From positions 1 to 34,205 of the forward strand of contig JBBHKE010003167.1 in the NCBI GenBank assembly GCA_037447655.1: a stretch of 34,205 nt of DNA, in the 5' to 3' direction. Both the position numbers and the translations under genes were made by a program. The notes beneath the pieces were generated by a model. That model saw only the letters and a list, made by a program, of their open reading frames with translations, was not told the origin of the DNA and made no database searches. Shown here in pieces: positions 25,101 to 34,205 of the stretch. The stretch's first letter is position 1. Each line of letters starts with the position of its first letter. Origin of the DNA: Zygnema cylindricum (Eukaryota > Streptophyta > Zygnematophyceae > Zygnematales > Zygnemataceae).

Positions 25101-25555
25101 ATGAAACATGAAGCATTATATTGAATAATTCCGGTTTAAACTTTTCCATGTGAACAAACCATAATGTCTGTTGTTTTAACCCTAGAACCTTTTTTTTATC
25201 CATTTTTCCCATTTGTTGTAGCTTCCCCAGACGCCCTTTCTTTCTCGCCTTCTTCCTATCTCTGGCTGCTCGAAGTATTCCCTCTCGGTGGGTGTTTTTA
25301 TCATCCCCACATTGTGTCTCCCCTCTTTTGTGTGGTTGTGTCCTTCTTACATTCCAAGTCTCTCTCTCTTCCCCTCCTCTCCCTCTCCCTCTCCATATTT
25401 CTCTCCCTCTCCCTCTCCCTCTCTCTCTCTCCCCCATTCTCCTGTTTTTTGTTACTTGTTTTGTTTTTGTTTCGGATTTTAATATTGTATTTATTTCTAT
25501 TTTTGTTGTAATATTATATTGTAGATAAATATTACCGTTTTATAGTTGGACTAAA
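25101..25555. repeat. Pyrimidine-rich low-complexity region
   Basis: 25370-25437 is CTCTCCCT repeats. On the minus strand 25180-25320 reads as a basic, Lys/Arg-rich frame (RAARDRKKARKKGR), which could be part of an exon but is not supported by splice signals or homology that I can recognise. Confidence 0.55.
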
Positions 25556-25559
25556 AAAG

Positions 25560-27410
25560 GTGGTTTAGGAAGTTTCTAGACTTGAATGATAACAATAAAA
25601 AAAATAAAAAAATTATATAATAATTAGAATAACAATAACAATAAAAAACAAAACTATTATAATGTGTATAATATTTGCTCAAGACATATCATAGATCCAA
25701 TAAAAGGATTTATCACAGGCATAATAAATATACAGACAGTCGGTTTAGTGATAATTTCTATAATACCTATAATAACATTTATAATATGAATAATATAGAA
25801 TAAAAGGTACAATGTATATAGTATACATAACACTAATGGCTTTAATATATATATAATATATATATAGTAATAACAATAATGTATGTAATACATGTAACAA
25901 CAGTTTAGTAGTAAAATATATTTGAATACATATAAAACTGTTTAGTTATAATGTAGTAATATATATCATAATAAAAGTTAGATATACATATAATATACAT
26001 AGCAATAGATGTAATATATTTAACACATATAAGAGTATAATTTATAAAATATATGTATTAATAATTATTATCGTATATATAATGACAATTACAATATATA
26101 TATACATACGTTATAAAACGTTATAATACATATTTAACATAAGTAATATTTGTAATATATACAATCATGCACGTTATTATCTGTTGTATATGTTGTATAT
26201 ATTTGAAGTAGGAGTTATAATATAAATAATGTATATAATTATAGTTGAAGTATAATATATGAAACTACTGTTACAACTATTATTATAGTTGTAGTGTATA
26301 CTAATAATAATTATAATAAACATAATGTAACGGTTAGATGTAATTGTCATAATAGATGTTATATGTTATAATTACTATCATGTAAAAGTTTGTTATACTT
26401 GTAATAATTAACATAATATAACGGTTAGATATAACTGTTATAATATGTATAATATAACAGTTAATTTTAACTGTGAAGATAAATATAATGTAAACTGTTA
26501 TAAAAAATCTAATGTAATAGTTAGTTAACACTAATAATTAACACATTATAACAGTTAGATATAAATGTTAAAATATATATAATATAATAGTTAGTTCTCA
26601 CTATAAAAATTAACACATTATAATAGTTAGACTATGTATAATATATAACTGGTTAAAACTTTTTTTTTTTTTTTAAATAGTTAGATTAAACCTGCTATAA
26701 TATGTGTAGTATAGCAGTTAGATATAACTGTTTAGATATAAATGTTATAATGTATATAATGTCACAGTTAGTTAACATTGTAATAATTAATACATTATCA
26801 CAGTTAGATATTAAAGTTGTAATATATACAAAATAACAATTAGATATAATTGTTAATTATGTAATTGATTATTATAGTGTAATAATTAACATAGTAAAAC
26901 AGTTAGATATAATTGTTATAATTAATAAAATATAACATCTAGATATAGTTGTTATGCTTAGTATAATGCAACAGCTACATATTACAACTGTCATAATAAA
27001 TAAAATATAACACTTACAACTAGCTGTTATATGTGGTATAATATAACAGGTAGATATAGCTGTTACAGTTAGATATAGCTGTTATAATTTATAAAATATA
27101 CCAGGTAGATATAGCTGTTATAATTACCATAATCTTACAGATAAATATAACTGTTTAGTTAACAAAATATAACAGCTAGATATAACTTTTACGATAAATA
27201 TAACATAAAAACTATAACTAGCTATTAAATTTAGTATAATATTACGGCCAGATATAGTTGTTATGCTTACTATACTGCTACAGCAACATATAACAACTGT
27301 CACAATAAATAAAATATAACACTTACAACTAGCTGTCATATTCGGTATAATGCAACAGGTAGATATAGTTGTTATAATAAATATGAAATAACAGTTACAT
27401 AAAAAAAGTT
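25560..27410. repeat. AT-rich minisatellite region built on AACAGTTAGATATAACTGTT
   Basis: About 1.85 kb of A/T with very few C or G. From 26320 on, units near AACAGTTAGATATAACTGTT, themselves almost palindromic, recur every few tens of bases. A larger duplication with a 309-bp offset links 26941-27069 to 27250-27378, including ACTTACAACTAGCTGT in both. There is no coding capacity; short frames are random. Confidence 0.85.
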
Positions 27411-27413
27411 TAG

Positions 27414-27552
27414 TGGGAGCACGGCGGAACTAAAAGAGGCTTTAGCCTATTCAACCGAACCAATTTTTAAAGAGGGATCTTCTAAGAGGAAGTTTGAACG
27501 AAAGTTGTCACGGTTCCGAAAGTTAGAAGAGCTTCGCTCTATCACGGGTTAA
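27414..27552 (+). CDS. Coding-like terminal exon of an unidentified protein
   Basis: Immediately after the AT-rich array and a TTTAG acceptor, a frame from 27415 reads 45 codons to TAA at 27550-27552: it starts GSTAELKEALAYSTEP and contains SSKRKFERKLSRFRKLEELR. The composition jumps from nearly all A/T to about 45% G+C, the residues are charged and helix-like, and the frame has no start codon, as expected for a last exon with one base of a split codon at 27414. No upstream exon is found; the nearest could be beyond the minisatellite, or this may be a gene fragment. I do not recognise the family. Confidence 0.4.
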
Positions 27553-29329
27553 ATTTTAGATTTATATTTTTTAGGGAGAGATAGTATTTGTTTTTCAATA
27601 TTGCATTCAGATTCAATTTTTTTTTATTTTTTACTATATCTTTCTGTTTTCTGTTGTTTTAAAATGTTCAATACGATGCCTTGTTTTGTCTTTAACATTG
27701 CATATGTTGTTATCGTTGATTTCTAATGACCATTTATTTGCGTCATGTAATTACTTTCAAACCCTAGTATACTACATATTTCAACTTAGGATATTCGTAC
27801 ATGAAAACAATGGTATAATCACACATATATCTCCCAAATACCAACTTTTATCCATAACAACATTTGGTTTGATTAACCCGTTGATACTTTACCGTTAGTC
27901 AAAAAACATGTGTTATGTTTTATATTATTTTACATAAATATGTGGATATAAACATTTGTAACAACCGCCAATAAATGCCTTGAATATTGTAAACACCCAT
28001 GCTATAGAGCATTATTGTTATGATCAGTTATACTTAACAATAGATCATTGAGTTATGGTTAACAATAAACTAGTATAATAACATTACGCAATTAAATGTC
28101 ATAAGCTATTGTGTGTAGTTATAATAACCACTAATAGACATCAAAGCATCGCTAATAACGTTTAATAGATAGGTTAATCAAATTTCTGGCGTATAAATGG
28201 CTTGTGAAGGTATACGGACCAACATTACATTAACGGATGATTACACAATTATTATAACATATTTCATAAATATTTTATTCATAACCATCCAAATGTGTAC
28301 AAAATACAACAATCGACTATCAACACAACGTATTAAATATTTTTTTATATTGGCATACTCTTTTACAACAAACCATATGCGTCGTCAATTCCTATATTTA
28401 TTATTATGGCACCTTTTATTGTTATAACACATAAACATACATGTTAGTATAAACATTAACTATTAATAATTGTTAAAATACAACCCATCATATGATGCGG
28501 GTAACCATAAACATAAAGTGCACGTAATTGGCTTTTACGACCAAAGATTGTTTTCTATAATGGGCACTATAGACCATTATCGTACCATTGTTTATTATAA
28601 TTACTATTCATAATGAAGTCTTACGATAAGTACTCACATACAATCAGTGCGCATTCATGCGCTTTAAGATGAATTGCTTTTTAAAAGATATGTAATTTCG
28701 ACATTGATACATGTTATTGCACCAATTTGTGTAAATGTAAGCTAATAACCGTTATCATTACAAGGATTTTTAATTGTAACATATGAGTTTGGTCACAACC
28801 ATTAATGCCCAAATGAGTGCATTAAAAAAAACGTGAAGAACACAGAGTAACTTCATCTCTAGTTACAGTAACTTGCTTTTTTTCAACCCTATTGCTTGAA
28901 TTACAAAGTCATGTGGAATAATAATAAGCACAAAATATACACAATTTGCAGCCCAAGCTTCATCTCTAACCCCCTTCAAAACATACAAGGCGTTTACATT
29001 AAACAACGAAAATACCCCTCACGATTTCATTGTTTAGCTCACATAAGACATTGTGAGTGGAAAAATCTCAAATTTCACATTATCAATTTAATCCAAATAG
29101 AATGTCTATTTGAATGACTCTCTTTTAATTATTGTTCTTATTATTATATGACTTTTTCAACAAATAAATAATGCCCCTTCGTTAATAGTGTTAATGGTTT
29201 ATTATCGTTACGCAAAAATATAATATATAATACCAATTAAATGAATGGAGACGTGACGGATTGTTGTCTACTTCTTTAATAGAGTTGCTAACCGTAGTTC
29301 AACATTTCGGGTCGAAGTCTTATTGAAAC
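27553..29329. other. AT-rich region without recognisable genes
   Basis: Short frames (27686, 28197, 28896) have no family features and follow the base composition. No inverted-repeat element ends were seen until 29330. Confidence 0.5.
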
Positions 29330-29541
29330 TACACCGTGAATCGCTATTAGCGTTTAGAAATAGATACCGTTATGAAACAAATAGCGTAATTGACGCTATT
29401 TGGGAATCTGGGGATTTTGAAGGAAATCATTTGTTCTAATTTGTTTTTTAAAGGGTTTTTATTAATTCTATTTGAGAATTTGGGTAAAAATATAGGGTAC
29501 CGCAATTAGAGTCATTGACGCTAATAGCGATTCACGGTGTA
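29330..29541. mobile_element. TA-flanked inverted-repeat element, copy 7, with the best-preserved termini
   Basis: TA at 29330-29331 and 29540-29541. The 208-bp element begins CACCGTGAATCGCTATTAGC, and its other end on the minus strand reads exactly the same 20 bases. The interior is AT-rich and non-coding. The perfect termini suggest the youngest or best-conserved member here. Confidence 0.93.
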
Positions 29542-30311
29542 CTGTAACAACTATAGACAGGCGCACGGTTAATAATTAAAGTACGACTAAAAGGTTTACG
29601 CCATATACTTCGACAATTCGTCGACAATGGAATTATAGTTTTTTTTATCTGGGCAACGTCGTCAGAGTTAATGTACAAACCCTTAAGTAAAACAAAATCC
29701 TTATTTCTTAATCAGAATTAGAGTCCGTACAAAAAAAAAAAAATACGGATTACATGATACCGGTAAGTATTTTGTAGTGGTGAAACTTACTACGCATTTC
29801 GCACGGTGAAATGAGGGTTCACAAGGTTTACAACACCAGGGAAACATGTAAGGAACACTCCCTGTACTGTACTTGATAATCCCATATTATATGTCATATT
29901 ATATTGATTTTCGTGTGTTAAACGTCGTATCATTCGGTGTTATCAGATATAGCGTTTAAACTCGTTTTTGCACGTTTGATCCTATGTTTTGGCAAAGCAT
30001 GCGTCAAAGCTCCTAGTCCTTCCTAAAGATTTTTCCGTACGATACTTTATCCAGAACAGGTGGTTAATGACTTACTCATTAAAATAAGGCAGTATTACAT
30101 GCTCAAACCCAATGTCTAGCTGACCGATGTGCGGCGGTTTATGTCTTTTTTCGCAGCGTCAATTACTCAGCCGGCAGGGACAAGAAGTCGACGTCATGTT
30201 ACACTTTGACATACTGTCGTACGATTGGAAAGAAGAAACGTATTTGCAAAACTTGCGAATAAAAAAAAATCTAGGGACAAAATGAGACAAAATGGACAAA
30301 CATTTAAAGAC
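29542..30311. other. Intergenic, no gene seen
   Basis: No coding frame of note. It contains several GTAC-rich words. Confidence 0.45.
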
Positions 30312-31265
30312 TAAGGGGGTGTCCCCATGTTTTAAAGTATCTACTTTTCTCTGTCTTTTTGCCCTAAAAGTCAGGGAACTTTTACAAAAACTTTAGCCAT
30401 ACAAAAAATCATTTTTACCAAAGTAGAATGAACGTCAATTCATACATTGGATATACGGCGTGTTTGTCGTCATGTGAACGTATTTCGGCGTTTTCCCCTT
30501 TTCAACCCCCGGGCAAGAGAATCCAACCCAAGAAAAAACTTAATCCAAAATCACCTTGAGGGGGTGATTTTAGTTAAAGTATCGTCCAAATAGCGAATGG
30601 AAAACGAACCACGCACGCGCCACACGATTTGTTAAAATTTTGGACGAGGGAGAGTCCTCGCTATTTTTCTCCGTGCTCGTCACGCACTATGTACGGAAAA
30701 AGATTTGCATGGGTCTCGGACCTCCACTTTCATTCATGGGGTCCTTTGCAAAAAATTTCGTCATCGTCGCTTCTCCTCTCTCCCTCTCACACCATCGCTT
30801 GTATCTCACACTTTTTAAAATTAGACACTACAATATTGATATAAATGAAAGATATTTTAAAAATATTTTTTCTGACAATTTGTAGGTTTTTTTTTAATGG
30901 CAAGTTGAGTGAGAAAAGTAGAAAAAACGAAATCGGAAAACCATGGCGGAAAGTTCTTGAATCCGTGACATCGACGTTGTCACAAGTGAGCTTGACGTCA
31001 CAATGTCACCAAACCCTGAACATCTACAATTTAACAAAAATCTAGACGTCTACCACTGTCGCTGTTTTTGATGGCGTCACTAATCGTCGGAAGTTTCGTA
31101 GTCGGCTTCAATCGTCAGAAGATGTACCTACGTCTACAACCGTCACATGTCAAAGTTCCGATTTCACTTTCGCACATAGGGACGCTCTTCAAAGTAGAAC
31201 GAAGAATCTTCACTACAGTCCAAAATACTTTATCAAAGTATCGATTACGTGGGGACACCCCCTAA
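30312..31265. mobile_element. PIF/Harbinger-like non-autonomous element C (948 bp) with TAA target duplication
   Basis: TAA at 30312-30314 and 31263-31265. The left end is GGGGGTGTCCCCATGT; the right end on the minus strand is GGGGGTGTCCCCACGT. G-rich terminal repeats and 3-bp TAA duplications are typical of PIF/Harbinger (Tourist-type) elements. Internal hairpins include GTGACA/TGTCAC around 30965-31006 and AAATCACC/GGTGATTT at 30548-30571. The frames inside (30629-31045) resemble no transposase. Confidence 0.75.
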
Positions 31266-31968
31266 GGCCGCTTCTCCATCAAGCGTCGACAGTAATCGTA
31301 CGAAAACGTTTAATAGCGGTAATACTTCGTTCACTTCTCCATCAGGTCGTGTCACCAATGGAATCTATCGCGCACGTGCTTTCTTGCGATTGGATGCACG
31401 TAGGTTCATGTTCTGACGGCGAGCAGTCAAAGATTCCAAAAGCACAATATCTGAACTTGTATCCGTACACCCAACCGCAAAATCAGATTACGTGAATGTA
31501 CAATTTGTACGTTCATGTTTTGTATTTAATGTAGTTGTTTTGTCGTTCGTATTTCGTCGTGGCGCCGCAAAATCCGGGTGTTAGCGGATCGTGGAGGAGG
31601 CGTCACGGCACATTCTTCAACAAAGTTTTTTTTTGGTGGTTTTTCGTTGGATTTGATTCCCGCCTGTCCGAAGGCGCGCGGCTCGTACGTGACCTTTCCA
31701 CACGTAAAGGTTTTACACGTCCGGTGATTGGTCAGTGTCCTGAGGACACTAGCGAATCACTGGACGAAGTGACATTTTGTTTCAAAAACTCATAATCGGA
31801 GGGTCGACGTTGTCGCCCAAAAGTTTGGAGAATCTTGACGAATCTCCAGTAATCATGTTTAAAAAAAAAAAACTGTACGCCCCTGTACGGCAATGAGCTG
31901 GATCTGTACGGAAATGTACTTTTTCAAGTAAACAACCCCACTTTTCGCTTGATGGAGGTTTACCCTAA
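31263..31968. mobile_element. PIF/Harbinger-like non-autonomous element A (700 bp)
   Basis: TAA at 31263-31265 and 31966-31968. The ends are GGCCGCTTCTCCATCAAGCG and, on the minus strand, GGGTAAACCTCCATCAAGCG. The left end also holds a second copy of the terminal motif (CTTCTCCATCAGGTCG at about 31340). It is homologous along its length to element B at 32603-33383. A strong hairpin lies at 31718-31766. The left TAA is shared with element C. Confidence 0.8.
31718..31766. repeat. Internal hairpin of element A
   Basis: Arms 31719-31740 and 31744-31765 pair at 18 of 22 positions, including AGTGTCC/GGACACT next to a three-base loop. It occupies the same place as the hairpin in element B but with different arm sequence. 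Confidence 0.85.
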
Positions 31969-32368
31969 AATAGTCAATAGAAAAAAGTGAAAAAATTAAA
32001 CAATAAAACAAACAAAACAACCAGAACTAACACAAGTATCTACCAACGCTAACTGCCACAAGTGATACCTAATTAACTGTTGAAGATAACCATCTACAAA
32101 GAGAAGAGGTACAATAAATCACTATCCAAAACCCTGACAAACTGCGGTCCACAAAAACGAAGGTCTACAACCGCCACTCGTCACTTTTTATGAAGGATGG
32201 CGGGATTCACGGAATTTAGGATTATTTAGCAGACTGGTATATCTACCGCGGTCATATCTCAATATCTACCCAAACTGGAGGCTTGACAAAATCTCTACAG
32301 CCTGTGGTGGCTGCGAATCTTCTGATGAGTTTAGAATTGCCATCACCATCATTAAGAATGAAGTACAG
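31969..32368. other. Short unique interval between elements
   Basis: AT-rich, no coding frame, no repeat recognised. Confidence 0.45.
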
Positions 32369-32571
32369 TACACCTTGAATCGTTATTAGCGTATAGAAAT
32401 TATTAGTGTAAACAAAAAAATAGTGTCATTCATTCTAATTTAGTGCCAAGAGACGTGGCAGATCATGGTCCACGTCCTTAAATAGCGTAATTTATTATAT
32501 TTAAGGTATCAATGTCAAAATTTTGGGGTGCCGATATAGCGTACATAAGGCTAATATCAATTCACGGTGTA
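32369..32571. mobile_element. TA-flanked inverted-repeat element, copy 8 (199 bp), near-identical to 16427-16627
   Basis: TA at 32369-32370 and 32570-32571. It begins CACCTTGAATCGTTATTAGC. It shares length and almost all bases with the copy at 16429-16627. The flanks join to ACAGTACTGT, a perfect palindrome. Confidence 0.92.
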
Positions 32572-32602
32572 CTGTTGCCTGTAGGTAACCGCGACAAAAG
32601 AC

Positions 32603-33383
32603 TAAGGGTGAATCTCCATCAGGCGTTCCAAGTAATCGTACGGCCACGTTTACTGGCAGTAATATTTGTATCACTTCTCCATCAAGTCGTGCCAGCGAGG
32701 CAAAAAATGATTACGTGTTGGATTGCGATTGGAACCACGTAGGATCCTGTTCAGCAGGCCGGGAATAATGAAAGATTCTAAAAGCACAATATGTGTACGG
32801 CATATGTACGGCCGAACGCAGATTAAAATATCTATCAACGCTACGCAAATATACAATTTGTACGTTCTTGTCATTTCGTTGTACCAACCGTTTGGAAATC
32901 CTTTTCAGAATGAAAATTTGTACTTTATCGTTTGCCGTTTTGTTTTATACGCAAAGTCCTTTCCACGAAGAAAAAGTGTCGTCAGAAAGATATCCTCCGG
33001 CAAAGATTTTTTCGTCGCTTTGAAATCCGTCCTGTACGAAGGCACGTGGCCTTTAGCAATTGTGAGGTCGTCATCGCTCGTCCGCCGTGGATGAAACCTT
33101 TTTGTTTCCACGTGGACCAATAGACACGTCCAGTATCTGGCAAGTCTTCTCCCGAGGACAGTTGAGGAGACTCGCTAGATACTGGATAGAAGGGGCGTTT
33201 GCGTCGAAATTCAAAATCGGACGGTGGAAGTTTTCGCCAAAAAGTTTGGAGAATCTTGACTAATCTCCAGTAATCATGTAAAAAGAACAGTACGGCCATG
33301 TACGAATATGAGTTGGAACCGTACGAAAATGCACTTTTTCCAGTAATGAACCTCACTTTTCGCCTGATGGAGGTTCACCCTAA
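32603..33383. mobile_element. PIF/Harbinger-like non-autonomous element B (775 bp)
   Basis: TAA at 32603-32605 and 33381-33383. The ends are GGGTGAATCTCCATCAGGCG and, on the minus strand, GGGTGAACCTCCATCAGGCG. Same architecture as element A: a repeated TCTCCATCA motif near the left end, the GATTGCGATTGGA-type region, a central hairpin, then GGAGAATCTTGAC. Several overlapping open frames in the right half exist on both strands but none resembles a transposase. Confidence 0.85.
33129..33186. repeat. Internal hairpin of element B
   Basis: The left arm 33129-33151 and right arm 33164-33186 pair at 20 of 23 positions. It occupies the same position as the element A hairpin. Confidence 0.85.
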
Positions 33384-34205
33384 ACCATTCTTGTTGGTCT
33401 TTGACCCGATCGTGATATCAAACATCTGCCACACGTGGCAATTTTTCTCCGGGCAAATGAAAAAGAAATCGATTTTTGTCTGCAAGGGCCGGATTTTAGC
33501 CGTTGCGCGCGCGGTGGCACTGGTTTTCCGAGCGCCAGAATCTTAACCATGCGTGTGCAGCGATACCGTACGTACAGCCGAAAGGTAATCTCAACGCCTC
33601 GTGACAATAATCCACGTGGTGGTACGCTGACGTCAGTACCAAATGAACATCGCGATTACATCTACCAAAAAAGAATATCTTTTACAGTCCGCTTGTGTGT
33701 TTTTTTTGTCCCACGCTTAGCTTGTTTTTTCCGTAGCCTGGACTTTGTTTGGACTTTGGACCACCCTCACGAGACGCTTTTTTTGAAAAACGGCATGAAA
33801 CTCGAAAATAGACCTGCGAAATCTCAATGATTGGGACAGCCGCGAGAAACCGACAGAGCCTGTTACTAATTACGCTTGTCGTTTACGGGGAAAAAAAACA
33901 GGATACACCGAAATTTTGAGAAACTTCCATTGCAATTGCCAAAAGGAATCTGATTCGCTCAAATGCTGGAGTTGATGCCAACAGTCTATTGAGCCTCGTA
34001 AAGTACAGTAGCCGAAAAAAAACATTCGTTTCATATTTTTGTTCTTCCCGTAATATTTTTTTCTTTTTGTTCTACTAGCCGCCCGTAACAGCCAAAATTA
34101 CGACACGGTTCATGCAACGGAACCATTGGCTCAAAACGAGCGTCTCATAAGACGGCAATAGTCCCAACGGAGCCCAGTCCTTCGCCTTCGAACACAATGT
34201 GCCAG
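33384..34205. other. Right-edge region; possible promoter elements, no supported gene
   Basis: It contains the palindrome TGCCACACGTGGCA (33427-33440), CCACGTGG (33612-33619) and TGACGTCA (33628-33635), which are G-box and CRE/C-box class bZIP sites. G+C is locally higher at 33480-33540. A gene beyond the right edge could use them. The frame 33435-33830 shows no recognisable domain. Confidence 0.35.

Noticed and set aside
25042-25437. Basic minus-strand ORF with RAARDRKKARKKGR
   Set aside because: Half of it is the antisense of CT repeats; the Lys/Arg part alone is not distinctive enough.
30629-31265. A transposase inside element C, or inside A or B
   Set aside because: Frames are short, overlap on both strands and show no DDE-like or Myb-like pattern; the elements appear non-autonomous.

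Overview
This is a stretch of nuclear DNA from a green plant or streptophyte alga, about 34 kb with one 10-base assembly gap (19196-19205). The evidence is a nuclear, intron-containing gene for a thylakoid FtsH protease of the plant FTSH1/FTSH5 type with an N-terminal transit-like extension, GT-AG introns throughout, AT-rich intergenic DNA, plant-style telomere-like repeats (CCCTAA/CCCTAAA variants) and abundant small inverted-repeat transposons. I cannot name the species.

Genes, left to right. (1) 573-1809, plus: the 3' end of a gene whose product carries an HRDC domain, probably a RecQ-family helicase or an Rrp6-type exonuclease; the rest lies off the left edge. (2) 3934-8471, minus: a complete 10-exon FTSH gene; every splice phase closes and gives a 740-residue protein with intact ATPase and zinc-protease motifs. 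It has one oddity, a 12-bp in-frame tandem duplication. (3) 13459-13751, plus: coding-like exons of an unidentified gene (weak). (4) 13900-14711, plus: a two-exon gene for a small one-pass membrane protein of 136 residues that resembles an uncharacterised plant family. (5) 21632-24073, minus: a complete three-exon FAM136A/DUF842-like gene of 144 residues with four CX3C motifs, typical of the mitochondrial intermembrane space. (6) 27414-27552, plus: an isolated coding-like terminal exon I do not recognise. The proteins act in unrelated places (nucleus, thylakoid, mitochondrion); nothing suggests a shared pathway or a cluster.

The rest is mostly repeats. At least seven members, plus loose ends, of one TA-flanked inverted-repeat family (core CACCGTGAATCGCTATTAGC) lie between 9.6 and 32.6 kb. 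One of them sits directly at the 5' splice site of FAM136A-like intron 2. Three PIF/Harbinger-like elements with TAA target duplications fill 30312-33383; two are homologous and carry an internal hairpin whose two arms have changed together. A roughly 2-kb direct repeat (16804-18896 and 19450-21291) flanks the assembly gap. An AT-rich minisatellite fills 25.6-27.4 kb, and a 276-bp tandem duplication lies at 12803-13355.

Most confident calls: the FTSH gene, the FAM136A-like gene, the HRDC exons, the two-exon small protein, and the paired inverted-repeat elements. Family assignment of the transposons rests on terminal repeats and target-site duplications only, because no transposase is visible.
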